A stretch of DNA of 64,000 nucleotides from Chaetoderma sp. LZ-2023a (lineage: Eukaryota > Mollusca > Caudofoveata > Chaetodermatida > Chaetodermatidae). The notes under the pieces were generated by a model. It saw only the letters and a program-made list of their open reading frames with translations, did not search any database and was not told the DNA's origin. Position 1 is the first letter of the stretch; every line of letters starts with the position of its first letter. Positions 36,666 to 50,872 of this stretch are shown here, piece by piece. Location: positions 85,359,647-85,423,646 of the forward strand of contig CM067366.1 in assembly GCA_034401795.1 (NCBI GenBank). The letters run 5' to 3'. The position numbers were made by a program, and so were the translations under genes.

Positions 36666-37229
36666 TCGGTAGCAAATTGCTGACCCGGGTTAAAGTGGTC
36701 ATTGGAAAGGAGAACATTTCGCGAGTTAATTTCTGCCTGATAACAAACTGGAGCTGGTAGCTTACGCTGTGTGCCTCACTTTAAGTGCACCACTATCAGA
36801 ATCAATAGAAGAGCTACTCAAGGTCTCAAATTCTACCCACATTATGTGGCCATAACTGTCTATATTCAATATGCAATTATATGCATTAATTCCATATAAT
36901 TTATCTCGGCTGTGGCAATATAATCAGATAGATTGAGTGGCTGCTATTTTTGTTTATGTGTATGCATACATTGTTATTAGAACAATAACTTAACCATAAA
37001 CATAAAGTTGTATTACAGTCTAGAAATTCTTTTGCAATACTGTATTGTCGTGATTATTATGATCATACATAGAGCACACCATGTATATATATAACAGTCT
37101 TTAACTGAAATTGCCAGCAAACAATGCTAAAATCGGATGCTAAACCCCAAATTACCAATTATTTAATTTAAAAATATTTTATGCAAATGAACATTACCGA
37201 TAAGAGGGATTAACGCTACTAATGTTCAC
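36666..37229. other. No recognisable feature
   Basis: AT-rich sequence leading into the Penelope-like element; no coding match seen. Confidence 0.4.
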
Positions 37230-38285
37230 AAAAATTTTGCATTAATACTGCTGATAAGAATTTAGGATTAGCTATAAATAGTACTAAATGGTACTTTAAT
37301 GAATGTATGCGCCAAGTTATGGATACAGAAACATATTTAGAAATTGACAGAAACAGTATAGATGGTATTATTACTTTAGGAAAAGAAAACTTAATACAAT
37401 TGGCTCTTAAGTATACTGGTAAAACTCAATATGATTATCTTTTACAGACGCTATATATTAGGAAATTAAAGGACATTACGTTACCTAGCATTAATATGTT
37501 ACCCAAGGTACATAAGCTTAATAATTGTGCTAGTTTTTCCAATGAACATTTATTAAAAGGTAGACCTATTGTCAACGGTTTTAAACACATTAATGTTGTA
37601 CCCTCTAGAATATTAAGTGTTATTATGAAAGATGCTATTAACTTAATTAAAGATATCTTTATACGTAATAGTTTACAGTACCCTATAATAAGCAATAGCG
37701 ATAAAGTTTTAGACGATATTGCTAACATAGTTGTGAAACGAGAAGACATAGGCAATTTATATTTTGTGGCTTTCGATTTTGAATCCTTGTATACTAATGT
37801 AAAGAGATATAATGTCTATGATGCTCTTGTTTTCATTAGAGACATTTTTGGATTTGATAGTATTGTATGTGACTTGGCTATGGATTTGTTTGACTTCATC
37901 AAGGATAATTCTATTTTCCATATAGGTAACAAACTTTTTTATAAACAAATAGATGGACTTGGTATGGGGTCTTATGATTCCCAAGATACAGGAAATTTTG
38001 TTTTATTAATTGCAGAACTAAGATGTATGCTTGCCAATGTAAATGACAAGATATTGACTATTCATAGGTATATAGATGACGGTAACATGATCGTTAAAGG
38101 TAGTCTACAAGATACTACTGATATCTTACATAATCTTACTATTTTATACCCTGCTGGTATTGTTATTGATTGCGACATCAATCCTATAAGTACACATTTC
38201 CTAGACATTTGGCTCGAAATAATCTATGATACACTTTTAACTAATCGCATTCATCATAGAATTTATCAAACACCATTTAATGTTA
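37230..38285 (+). CDS. Penelope-like reverse transcriptase (nearly intact domain)
   Basis: The frame opens about 80 bp before the first ATG (37,307): ADKNLGLAINSTKWY, read from about 37,240, matches the conserved ADKNLG start of Penelope-like RTs. Then come LPKVHKL, GRPIVNG, FDFESLYTNV (palm motif A), GLGMGSYDSQDTGNFVL and RYIDDG with the catalytic YIDD at 38,069-38,080. All major RT motifs are intact over ~345 codons, so an RT domain could still be made. The stop at about 38,291-38,293 separates it from the downstream frame. Codon use is strongly AT-rich compared with the glycosyltransferase gene at 22 kb. The GIY-YIG nuclease typical of many such elements was not found. Assignment to the Penelope-like superfamily is by motif order, not by search. 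Confidence 0.7.
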
Positions 38286-38760
38286 ATGCATAGCCACACT
38301 ATACGTCCAACGTTCAAGAATCAGTATTCATAGGCATACTTAAGACTGAATGTATTAGGTACCTTCGTAAGTCAATTGATAAATTTTAATAGATGAATAT
38401 GGTTGATCTTTTTACAATAAGATTATTAAGAGCCGGATTTCCTATATGGTTAATCGCTAAGTATATTTTGCCGTATTCTCATAAAGAAAATTTGCTAATT
38501 CCTGTTCATCATAGTAGGACGTCAATAACTAACCAATCAACATGTATATACAAATACTTGACTGTTAGATATAACCGAATTTCACCATTCCATAAATGTG
38601 TCAAACGTATACTAAAACGATACAAAAAGATAGGTATTAACTTTAGGATAGGCTTAAGCAATAACAAGAAACTGAAAGAAATTGTGCCTACCAAGAAGAG
38701 GCTTCACAGTAAAATAAGTATATACGTAAATAATAATGCTCACTAAGGTCTCTATACCCA
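38286..38760 (+). pseudogene. C-terminal part of the Penelope-like element, frameshifted
   Basis: Between 38,286 and 38,392 the translation still shows an SVFIGILKTECIRYLR-like block, and 38,393-38,746 carries LFTIRLLRAGFP. In Penelope-like proteins an RT is followed by a helix-turn-helix segment of this type (conserved 'F.G....E..R..R' and 'L..RGYP'). Stops at about 38,292 and 38,386 break the frame. The tail is Lys-rich and ends without a recognised nuclease. Confidence 0.55.
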
Positions 38761-38899
38761 ACATTCACTTAGAGTGTTTAAAGATGTTATGACCATTATT
38801 AATTTTATCATGTCTAGCTGGAGAATAATAACTGATAATGGTCTTAATATATTTTTACATTCGTTTTAATGATTGATATCATAATGTCATGATCACTGT

Positions 38900-40543
38900 T
38901 TATATTTCCTGTCAAATTAGTTACAAGATATTCAAAACCAAATTAGTTTCAAGATATTCAAAGTCAATTTAATTTCAAAATTATCAAGATATTCAAAACC
39001 AAATTAGTTTCGTAATATTCGAAGTTACTGATGACAATAAGATAGATGCAATAAATATAATTTTCCATATCTGTAAATCACCTTGAACTAACTGAACAAA
39101 AGTCACTAGAGTGATATAGTTCCATACTTACCATATTTTGGTAAATAGGCAATATTTTAACTAGAAATAGTTTACAGTGAAATTAGTTTCAAAATATTCA
39201 ACATATATGACTAAGATATATTAAAAATATAATTCTATATATTCTATCATTGGCCTTATACTAACTGAGCCTAAAGTCACTAGACTAGTATATAATTTCC
39301 ATACCTACGTGTTAAGTAGGCTAAAAAGTTAGAAATATGGTTCTATATAATACTCTCAATGGCCATGAACTAACTGTATGTTGAATATTTTGAGACTAAT
39401 TTAACTAGAAACCATTGCTGCCATAGGCAGTAACGATTTCCATTCTAATTAGCTTCAAAATATCCAGTGTTATATATGACTCTAAGATATAACAAAAACG
39501 TAATTCTATGTATGCTAACAATGGCCTTGTACTAACTGAACCTAAAGTCACTAGATTGATATAATTCCATATCTCTGTTAAATAGGCTATAAATTTAAAA
39601 ATAAGTTTCTGTATATGCTCTCTGTAGCCTAAAACTGACTGAACCTAAGTCACTAGATGATATAACTTCCATACCTGTGTGTTGAATATTTTGAAACTAA
39701 TTTGACTGGAAACCACTGCTGCCATAAGCAGCATTGATTTCCATTCAAATTAGTTTCAAAATAGCCAACGTTGTATATGACTTCAAAATATCCAACGTTG
39801 TATATGACTCTAAGATATGACAAAAATGTAATTCTATGTATGCTAACAATGGCCTTGTACTAACTGAACCTAAAGTCACTAGATTGATATAATTCCATAT
39901 CTCTATGTTAAATAGGCTATAAATTTAAAAATAAGTTTATATGCTCTCTATAGCCTTAAACTGACTGAACCTAAGTCACTAGATTGATATAACTTCCATA
40001 CCTGTATGTTGAATATTTTGAAACTAATTTGACTGGTAACCATTGCTGCCATAGGCAACAATGATTTACTATCAACTTAGTTTCAAAATATTCAACGTTA
40101 TATATGACAATAAGGTATAGTAAAAATGTAATTCTATATATGCTATCAATGGCCTTGTACTAACTGAACCTAAAGTCACTAGATTGATATAATTTGCATA
40201 CCTGTATGTTAAGTAGGCCATAATTTTAATTTTAAAGATATGTTTCTATATATGCTTTCAATAGCCTTGAACTGACTGAACCTAAGTCACTAGATTGATA
40301 TATTTTCCAGACCTGTATGTTGAATATTTTGAAACTAATTTGACTGGAAGCAATTGCTGCCATAGGGAGCAATGATTTCCGTTCAAATTAGTTTCAAAAT
40401 ATTCAACATTATATATGACAATAAGATATAAGACATAACTAAAATGAAATTCTATATATGATGTCAATAGCCTTGTACTAACTGAACCTAAAGTCACTAG
40501 ATTGATATAATTTCCATACCTGTATGTTAAATAGGCCAAGAAT
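38900..40543. repeat. Satellite array, ~310 bp period, each unit with a hairpin core
   Basis: GTTGAATATTTTGA starts at 39,380, 39,681, 40,008 and 40,319 (spacings 301, 327, 311). Each core is followed by TATATGACWMTAAGATAT, GTAATTCTATRTATGCTA, CTTGTACTAACTGAACCTAA, AGTCACTAGATTGATATAA and a second, shorter GAACTGACTGAACCTAAGTC half. The 38,900-39,300 part holds diverged units with only right arms. The array stops at the TTAA insertion site at 40,544. Confidence 0.85.
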
Positions 40544-41004
40544 TTAAAGGGATATTCCACAGGGGGATTTTATGCATCTGACGTAAAGTACTAATTTCCC
40601 GCATTAATTTGAGACCAAGAGCACAATTTTATGCCAACAATTAAAAAGATATCCTCAATTTAAATTGCTAAAGTAACCAGTAGATAGAGGCGCCATTTTG
40701 GACAAGCAGCTGACGTCACCTGTCTGTTTGCCCGATCGAGGATAGCCGTAACCAAGGGAGGTAAATCATGCATCTCGCGGAAAAATAGCGTACTGGCTAA
40801 GCAACTGACACTTTGCCACAGTGTTTGGAGGAAATTAAAGTGCAATTAGTGTCCCGATGATCGCGCCAGTCATTGTAGTGCTAAATTGTCAAAAATTGTT
40901 TTCTTATGGGCAATTTCTATTTTTAAAAAACATTGAAGGGTTATGCCAGGAGCGTGTTTGCAATCAACCAGCTACAACAAATTCTTGAAAAATTTGTTAG
41001 TTGA

Positions 41005-41095
41005 ATAAATGTTGAATGTAATTTCTCTGAAAGCTGTTGCTATAGCAACTTCTGCTTCCAGTCAAATTCCAGTTTCAAAATATTCAACAGGCAGT
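41005..41095. repeat. Hairpin core nested in the TTAA element
   Basis: GTTGAATGTAATTTCTCTG ... GTTTCAAAATATTCAACAGG with an inner AAGCTGTTGCTATAGCAACTTCTG stem region (41,030-41,055). A second, weaker one lies at 41,195-41,262. Confidence 0.55.
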
Positions 41096-41814
41096 AAATA
41101 TGGGTCAACATTTAAAAATTTGTGATCAATTAGTTAAATCTCTCAAGGACAGAAAAGCAGAAAGCTTAAAATTTACCCCGCATAGGCCTATTGTGTGAAA
41201 CTAATTAGTTTGGAAGCTACTGCAACATAATTCCAGGAAAATTTAATTCAGAATATTCAACACTCTGCATAGTTATTTTAAAATTGGGAGTAAACGTTGT
41301 AAATGATTAATAACGCTGGATTTCAATAGTGTGAAAGCACTAAACTACTAATTATGTCTAGTGTACACGTGTCATTATTTACTAGCTGTCAACTACTATC
41401 GTCTACGAAGTAAGCCGCTAAGCGGTTGCCTATAATTGACCGAACGGGCAATCAGCGACATCGTTTCATTTTGGTTTGCAAATCCCGTTTTACAATTGAT
41501 GCAAGCAAATACGACGTTAATTGTCGAGTTTGATTCTGTTATATTAAAATTAAGTACCGCGTCTTTTGTTTTGAAATGCATGACACATTATTTTAAAATT
41601 ATACAGACTATATGTTCTAAACTTGTGTCTTCCAAATTTAAATGTGGAAGATATCCATCCAGTGCCGATGTTATGAAGCCATCTTTAAGTTAGCCCCTTT
41701 TCATGCGGATGCTTCTGTGGATCCGGTATCTGAAAATGTGAATTGCCGTACCCTTTCCATGATCGTTTCTATTACTGCAAGCCCATGCTTGACATGCGGA
41801 CATGATGCGATTTA

Positions 41815-42033
41815 ACCATTTCACGGCAGCACTGGCCTCTGCAATCGTCAAGTTGAGGACGCAGGTCAAAAGAAGGCTATTTTGAGAATTTACAACTAAA
41901 ACGATTGTCTCAGTAACCGAACCAGCCATTCCAGTGGTCAATTTTCAAAAATAGTCTTCGCTTGGCCTGCAAATGGCCATTCAATAAGGAAATATTCTGA
42001 TTTTCCTGACAGAATTTGGTCATTAAAGGGTTA
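41815..42033. mobile_element. Palindromic MITE family P, degraded copy
   Basis: Starts TTAACCATTTCACGG and ends CATTAAAGGGTTAA, with a degraded core at 41,889-41,944 (AACCAGCCATTCCAGTGG is the surviving arm) and the family flank TTGGCCTGCAAATGGCCATT. Confidence 0.6.
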
Positions 42034-42314
42034 ATTAATATTCGGCCTTCATAGCGCGAAGTAAACAGGTAAATCTAAAAGCGCTGGCGATATTTTGCTG
42101 GTGTGTCGTTGACGTCATAATCTCGCGGTTTCTCGCTCTCGTTGCGAGAAAATGGATGCGCCCATGAGTCACGTTTTCGAGCGTTTTGCGCATATTCATT
42201 CATTATTTCTCGGCAATGGAACAGTGTATTTTATAATTTTTTGCGGCAACTATTTCGGATTATAGTATATTTTTAGTTGACTTATTCCCGATTTTCACTG
42301 GAATTTCCCTTTAA

Positions 42315-45845
<3,531 letters not shown>

Positions 45846-45899
<54 letters not shown>
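45846..45899 (+). repeat. (TA)n microsatellite, right part
   Basis: Continuation of the (TA)n tract split by the Tc1 insertion. Confidence 0.95.
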
Positions 45900-45904
<5 letters not shown>

Positions 45905-46190
45905 TTATGGTACTTTGTGGGACATTGTGTGTTTTGGTACTTTGTGGGATCTTTGCTTTCTCATAGGAATTTTGGCTTAAAATTCAGATTTAAGGTAGTT
46001 CTGATATCCGTAATAATAAATATAAAAAGAAGTATTGATTATACTTACGTTTGTATAAAACCTTGTGGGTCACCGATTTTATGACTTTGTGGGATACTGA
46101 CGCAAATGACCCACAAGGCACCCAAAGTAATATACAGTATATGACTTTGTGGGACACTACATAAAATGACCCATAAAGCACCGGGATGAT
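45905..46190. repeat. Cluster of ACTTTGTGGGA motifs
   Basis: ACTTTGTGGGA occurs near 45,913, 45,940, 46,083 and 46,143, and the inverted form (ACCCACAAGG, ACCCATAAAG) near 46,110 and 46,170. Together with TTGTGGGTCACC at 46,063 this is a small degenerate repeat with inverted copies. Confidence 0.5.
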
Positions 46191-46212
46191 CTGTTAATAT
46201 AATACATGTAAT

Positions 46213-46262
46213 ATATGTTAGCAGCAGCAGTAGCTGCCACTGCTGCTGCTGCTGTCACGGTT
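46213..46262 (+). repeat. (GCA)n/(CTG)n trinucleotide repeat, self-complementary
   Basis: GCAGCAGCAGTAGCTGCCAC is followed by TGCTGCTGCTGCTG, so the repeat contains both strands of CAG and can fold. It sits just before body copy A of the 0.5 kb repeat. Confidence 0.75.
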
Positions 46263-46357
46263 GATGATGACTGCCACCGTTGGTGCTGCCGACGCCGACC
46301 TTGCCAACAAGACACCCCACTGACATTGCCAAGCCTGGTGCAGCCATTGATAACAAT

Positions 46358-46871
46358 CTCAATTAAGCTAGCAAATAAAAAAAGTAATTGAAAGGTAAAA
46401 AAAAAAAAAATTGATCTAATGCCTATAATGACGAATGTCATAAGTTAACTCGGGGTGTTGGAATTTGCAGACAGCTCAGAAAACGCGTGAATTATGTTAT
46501 TGCGGTAACATAATGAATACAATAGCAGAGAAAGACAAATCAACATCATTACATTTCACTTTTCGCATTCAAATATTGTATACCTTACCCATGGCAGAGT
46601 CCATTCAGTTGTTACAAAATTATACCTTAAGATAGAATCATAGAAAAGATAGCTATAAAACGTAATTAATATTCAAAAGGATACTGACAGCAATAAACTT
46701 ATCTGAAACCATTCCAAGTAAAAGATGTGTTTAAGAAAGAAAAATTATAAAATGCATAAAAGAAAGTGTGAATATATTTCTGTGAAATGCTTTATGAAGA
46801 ATAATCATGGAAAAGAAAATAGATAGTCATATTATGTATTACTAGTCAATACGTTGTCATAACATATATGT
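46358..46871 (+). repeat. 0.5 kb body repeat, copy A
   Basis: Starts CTCAATTAAGCTAGCAAAT and ends near AATACGTTGTCATAACATAT. Aligned blocks shared with copies B and C: ATCAACATCATTACATTTCA (A, B), AGTCCA(T/C)(T/C)CAG, ATATTCAAAAGGATACTG, CAATAAAC..ATCTGAAACC, and ATGCTTTATGAAGAATAATC, GGAAAAGAAAA. No open frame. Confidence 0.8.
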
Positions 46872-47029
46872 GAACAAACCATAAACAATCGTGGACACTA
46901 TCGAGGCTATAACATCGAGCGACCAATTAACCAACTTATACTAGTTGCAAGTTGCAACTAAAATGTAAATGAAATAAGCCATACTAAAAATAAAAATAGG
47001 TTAATCGCCTAGTATACTAGAATATCATC

Positions 47030-47075
47030 ATCATCATCAGTATCATCATCATCGTCATCGGCAGAAGCAGCAGAA
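47030..47075 (+). repeat. (ATC)n with GCAGAAGCA tail
   Basis: About ten ATC units, then GCAGAAGCAGCAGAAGCAG, just before body copy B. The same arrangement of trinucleotide repeat then body is seen at copies A and C. Confidence 0.8.
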
Positions 47076-47093
47076 GCAGTAAGTGATAGGAAG

Positions 47094-47562
47094 CTCAATT
47101 AAGATAGCAAATGAAAAATAATTTGAAAGATAAAAATAAATACATTACCTAATATCTATTGTGAAGAATGTTTTACAAGTTAACTCAGGATGTTGACACT
47201 TGTTGAAAGCACAGAAAACATAATGAGCTATATCATTGCTGTATCATAATGAATACAATATCAGACAAAGACATATCAACATCATTACATTTCAGTTTTA
47301 ACATTCAGATCTTTTGTACCTCAGACGCTGTCAGAGTCCACCCAGCTGTCATTAAATGCATGCCTTGAGATAGGAAAGATAACTATGGATCGAAATTAAT
47401 ATTCAGAAGAATACTGGCAGCAACAAACACAAGCAGGACCCATTCCGTAATTAAAATATGTATATAAATAATGCATAAAGGAAACAGCAATATGAATATG
47501 TCATTGTAATGCTTTATGAAGAATGATCATGGAAAAGAAAACAGCCATATTATATACATGTA
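47094..47562 (+). repeat. 0.5 kb body repeat, copy B
   Basis: Begins CTCAATTAAGATAGCAAATG; same block order as copies A and C with more substitutions and small deletions. Ends near ACAGCCATATTATATACATG. Confidence 0.8.
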
Positions 47563-47993
47563 GTTGGTAGCGTTAAAACAGGTGGGGCTTCTGTAGTGCA
47601 GATTACATGCATTGACATATATAACAACAAGTGCAATCAAATAAAGAGGTAAATATGATTAGAAACATAATATGAAAAAAATTTAAATGATTTCAAAATC
47701 ATAAAAAATAATATTTAATGTTTAAAAGCAATTTATTTTTATAATAACACTAGTTCTCTATTGATTGAATACTATCTGTTGTGATGAGTTGAAAACCTTG
47801 TATGCTAGATCAAAATCTACTCGGTATCCTTGATCTGTAATCGTTTGATGGGCTTATATCTTCCAGCCATGTATGAAGCACTACTCCTAGCTAAATAAAT
47901 AGAAGAACTTGCTGATTTTTAAAGTCAAGCTACTGAATAATAAATAATGTTCTATTCTCTAGGCATTGATACTGTTTGTTGTCGGAAACAGTT
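47563..47993. other. AT-rich spacer between body copy B and the CTAG array
   Basis: No gene or repeat recognised. Confidence 0.4.
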
Positions 47994-48765
47994 GGATAGT
48001 AGGCTAGTCCAGTAGGCAGGCTAGTAGGGTGTGCCGGTTACTAGGATATTAGGCTAGGCCAGTAGGCGGGCTAGTAGGCTAGGCAAGTCGGCATGCTACT
48101 AGGTTAGGTCAGTAGGCAGGCTAGTAGAATAAACTAGCAGTCTGGACTAGAAGTCTAGGCTAGTAGATTAGGGTAGAAGTTTAGGCTAGTGCACTAGGCT
48201 AGAAGACTATGCTAGTAGCCTAGATAGATTATGTTAGTAGGCTAGTAGACTTGGCAAGACATCTAGACAGGAAATATAGGCTAGTTGGCTAGTATACGAG
48301 GGTAGAAGTGCGTGGTAGAAGGCTAGGCTATGAGGCTAGTAGACTAGGTAGACGTTGCTAGAAATCTAGGCTAGAAGTCTCGGGTAGTAGACTATGCTGG
48401 AAGTCTAGTCCAGCAATCTAGGCTAAAAGTCTAGATTACTAGGCTTGGAGACTAGGCTAGGAAAATAGGCTAAACGGCTAGGCTATTAGGCTAGTAGACT
48501 ATCTTAGAAGTCTAGGCTAGAAGTTTCAGCTAGGAAGCTAGTAGACTTGGTAACAATTCTAGTCTAGAAGTCTAGGCTAGTAGGCTGATAGACCAGGCAG
48601 TAAGCATAGGCTAATGGGCTTGTAAAAGAGGCTAGAAAACCAGGCTAGAAGTCTTGGCAAGTACATTAGGTTGGACGTCTATGCTCGAAGTCTAGACTAA
48701 AAGTCTAGGCCATTAGGCCAGTAGACTATTCTAGAAATCTACACTCGGCTATGATAGACAGCAGC
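47994..48765 (+). repeat. CTAG-rich 13 bp minisatellite, block 1
   Basis: Degenerate tandem units of the form GGCTAGTAGACTA and GGCTAGAAGTCTA. The first ~130 bp are dominated by the shortened unit (GTAGGCTAG)n and later units by the 13 bp forms. The block ends at ACACTCGGCTATGATAGACA before a short CAG run and body copy C. Confidence 0.85.
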
Positions 48766-48792
48766 AGACATCTCCCAGCAATTTATAGCAAG

Positions 48793-49234
48793 GTCAATTA
48801 AGATAGCAAATACGAAGGAATCTGAAAGATTAAAAAAATAGGTACATTACTTAATATCTATGATGAAGAATGTCATAAGCTAATTCAGAATGTTTACACT
48901 AACTAAGTCTTGTTGACAAGACAGAACATATAAATGAGTTTGAACCTTAACACCTGCTAGAGTCCATCCAGTTATTTTGAAAGTTATACCTTGAGATAGG
49001 GAAGATAGCTATAAAAGGAAACTAATATTCAAAAGGATACTGGCAGCAATAAACCTATCTGAAACCATTCCAAGTACTTGAAAAAGATGTGTTTATGAAA
49101 GAAATGTTATATAATGCATACAAGAAACAATGTGAATATATTTCAGTCTAATGCTTTATGAAAAATAATCATGGAAAAGAAAATAGATTGTTATATTATG
49201 TATTACTATTCAATACGTTGTCATATATTATATG
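48793..49234 (+). repeat. 0.5 kb body repeat, copy C
   Basis: Begins GTCAATTAAGATAGCAAATA after GACAGCAGCAGACATC. Compared with A it lacks ~70 bp in the middle but keeps both ends, including TTACTATTCAATACGTTGTC. Copy C is more similar to A than to B in its second half. Confidence 0.8.
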
Positions 49235-49304
49235 TAATAAAAACATAAGCAAGTGTGACACACTATGGTTTTGACTGTTCAATCAACTGAGTTATAGTCT
49301 AGAA

Positions 49305-50163
49305 CCATAAGTTAGTAGGCTAGAAGACTTGGCTAGAAATGTAACATAGAAGTCTAGTTAGGTAGGCTACTAGACAATGCTAGAAGTGTAAGATGGTAGG
49401 CAGGAAGACTAGGCTAGAAGTCTATCCCAGCAATCGGCTAGTAGGATAGTAGAGTAGGATAGTCGACTAGGCTAGAAGACTAGACCACAGGTTTTAGCCT
49501 AGTCAGCTAGCAGACTACACAAGCAGTCTAGGCACGTAGATTGGGCTAGAAGTGTAGACTAGTAATCTAGGAGACTAGCAGTGGCAGGACCCCAGCTGGT
49601 GGGATTAATATGATAGTAGACTAGGCTAAAATCTAGAAACATAAGTTAGTAGGCTTGGCTAGAAATCCAGCATAGAACTCTAGTTAGGCAGGCTACCAGA
49701 CAATGCTAGAAGTGTAAGATGGTAGGCTGGCAGAGTAGGCCAGAAGTCTATCCTAGAAATCGGCTAGTAGGATAGCAGAGTAGGATAGTAGACTAGGCTA
49801 GAAGTATAAACTATAGGTGTTAGCCTAGTGAGCTAGTAGACTATGCTATACGTCTAGTGGGTGGGGTGGTGGGGGGGGGGAGTCAAATACACATGCTCAC
49901 ATACACCCTGTGTAGTCTAGGCTAGACATGCGGGTTGGTAGGCTAATAGACTAGGTTAGAAAAGAAGCTACTAAACTAGGCTAGATGTTTAGACAAGTAG
50001 GCTAGTAGACTAAGCAAGAATTCCAGGTTAGTAGTATAGGCTAGTAGAATAGGCTAGAAGTCTAGGCTAGTATGGCTAGATGACTAGACTATGATTAAGC
50101 TAATATACTATGAAGTCTAGAGTGTAAACTAGGATAGAAGTCTAAATCAGTAGACAAGGCTAG
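49305..50163 (+). repeat. CTAG-rich 13 bp minisatellite, block 2
   Basis: Continues the 13 bp array after body copy C. It contains an internal duplication: 49,308-49,480 and 49,640-49,815 share a long ordered series (CATAAGTTAGTAGGCT, GACAATGCTAGAAGTGTAAG, ATGGTAGGC, GGATAGTAGACTAGGCTAG). A G-run (GGTGGGGGGGGGGAG) lies at 49,868. Confidence 0.85.
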
Positions 50164-50870
50164 GACAAAAGCAATAGATGGTGGACACTCAGTCAATGGC
50201 ATACACCTCAACTTCAAGAAAGCTTTCGACACAGTTCTATATAGGAGGCGCATGGGCAAGACGCAGTCCTATTATATATGCAATCCGATTCATGGATGTG
50301 TCAGAGCATGTCTTGCCAAGCAAAAGCAGTAGGTGCCCATTGGTGGAAAAGAATCAAGTTGGATGGTAGTAACGAGTGGGATTCCTCAGGGAAGTGTATT
50401 GGGACCTCTGCTTTTTGTGATCTATATAAATGACTTGTCAAGCCGTGTAAGTCTAGACCTTTTTATCTTTTTTCAGATGACACACACTTTTTTTATAACA
50501 ATCCTTGAAGAGGAAGACCATGCATCCTTACAGGCAGATTTGAATGAACTAGTCGAATGGTCAAATACACGGCTACTTCGCTTTCATCCTGACAAGTACG
50601 CCAATATGAGTATTGTGCGGATAAGATTATAATTATTATATTATTGCTGATGATAAAACCCATGGAATTAAGAGGTCTCAGCAGAAGAAGGGCATAGGGG
50701 TGAAAACAGATGGGCTAAAGGTCAATAACGCAACTAGTATGTTCGCAATTATGTGATTATGTGAACGTAAACCAGATTACATTTAGCCCACTGCATAAAG
50801 CAATGGTAAGCTTAGCCACCTTGATTATGGAGTTCATAAGCCAACAAACAGCTGGCAGATACTAAATTCT
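50164..50870 (+). mobile_element. Non-LTR retrotransposon RT fragment inside the array
   Basis: Plus-strand frames give HLNFKKAFDTVL, then TSGIPQGSVLGPLLFVIYIN, LVEWSNTRLLRFHPDK and, decayed, SHLDYGVH. This is the RT core of a Jockey/CR1-like LINE. The catalytic YxDD/FADD position reads FFQMTHTF (a frame disruption at about 50,465-50,480 has destroyed FADDTxLF). Frames shift near 50,330. A 5'- and 3'-truncated dead copy. Confidence 0.8.
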
Positions 50871-50872
50871 AT

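Larger units (their letters stand above)
40548..42310. mobile_element. TTAA-flanked non-autonomous DNA transposon, ~1.76 kb
   Basis: The left end AGGGATATTCCAC and right end (reverse complement) AGGGAAATTCCAG are inverted repeats, each bordered by TTAA (40,544-40,547 and 42,311-42,314). TTAA duplication is typical of piggyBac and Kolobok elements; no transposase is visible. Two other repeats sit inside: a hairpin core (41,005-41,095) and a P-family MITE (41,815-42,033). The insertion interrupts the satellite array. Confidence 0.6.

Noticed and set aside
47994..48765. Telomeric repeat
   Set aside because: The unit (GGCTAGTAGACTA) is not TTAGGG or TTAGG, it is internal to the sequence and highly degenerate.
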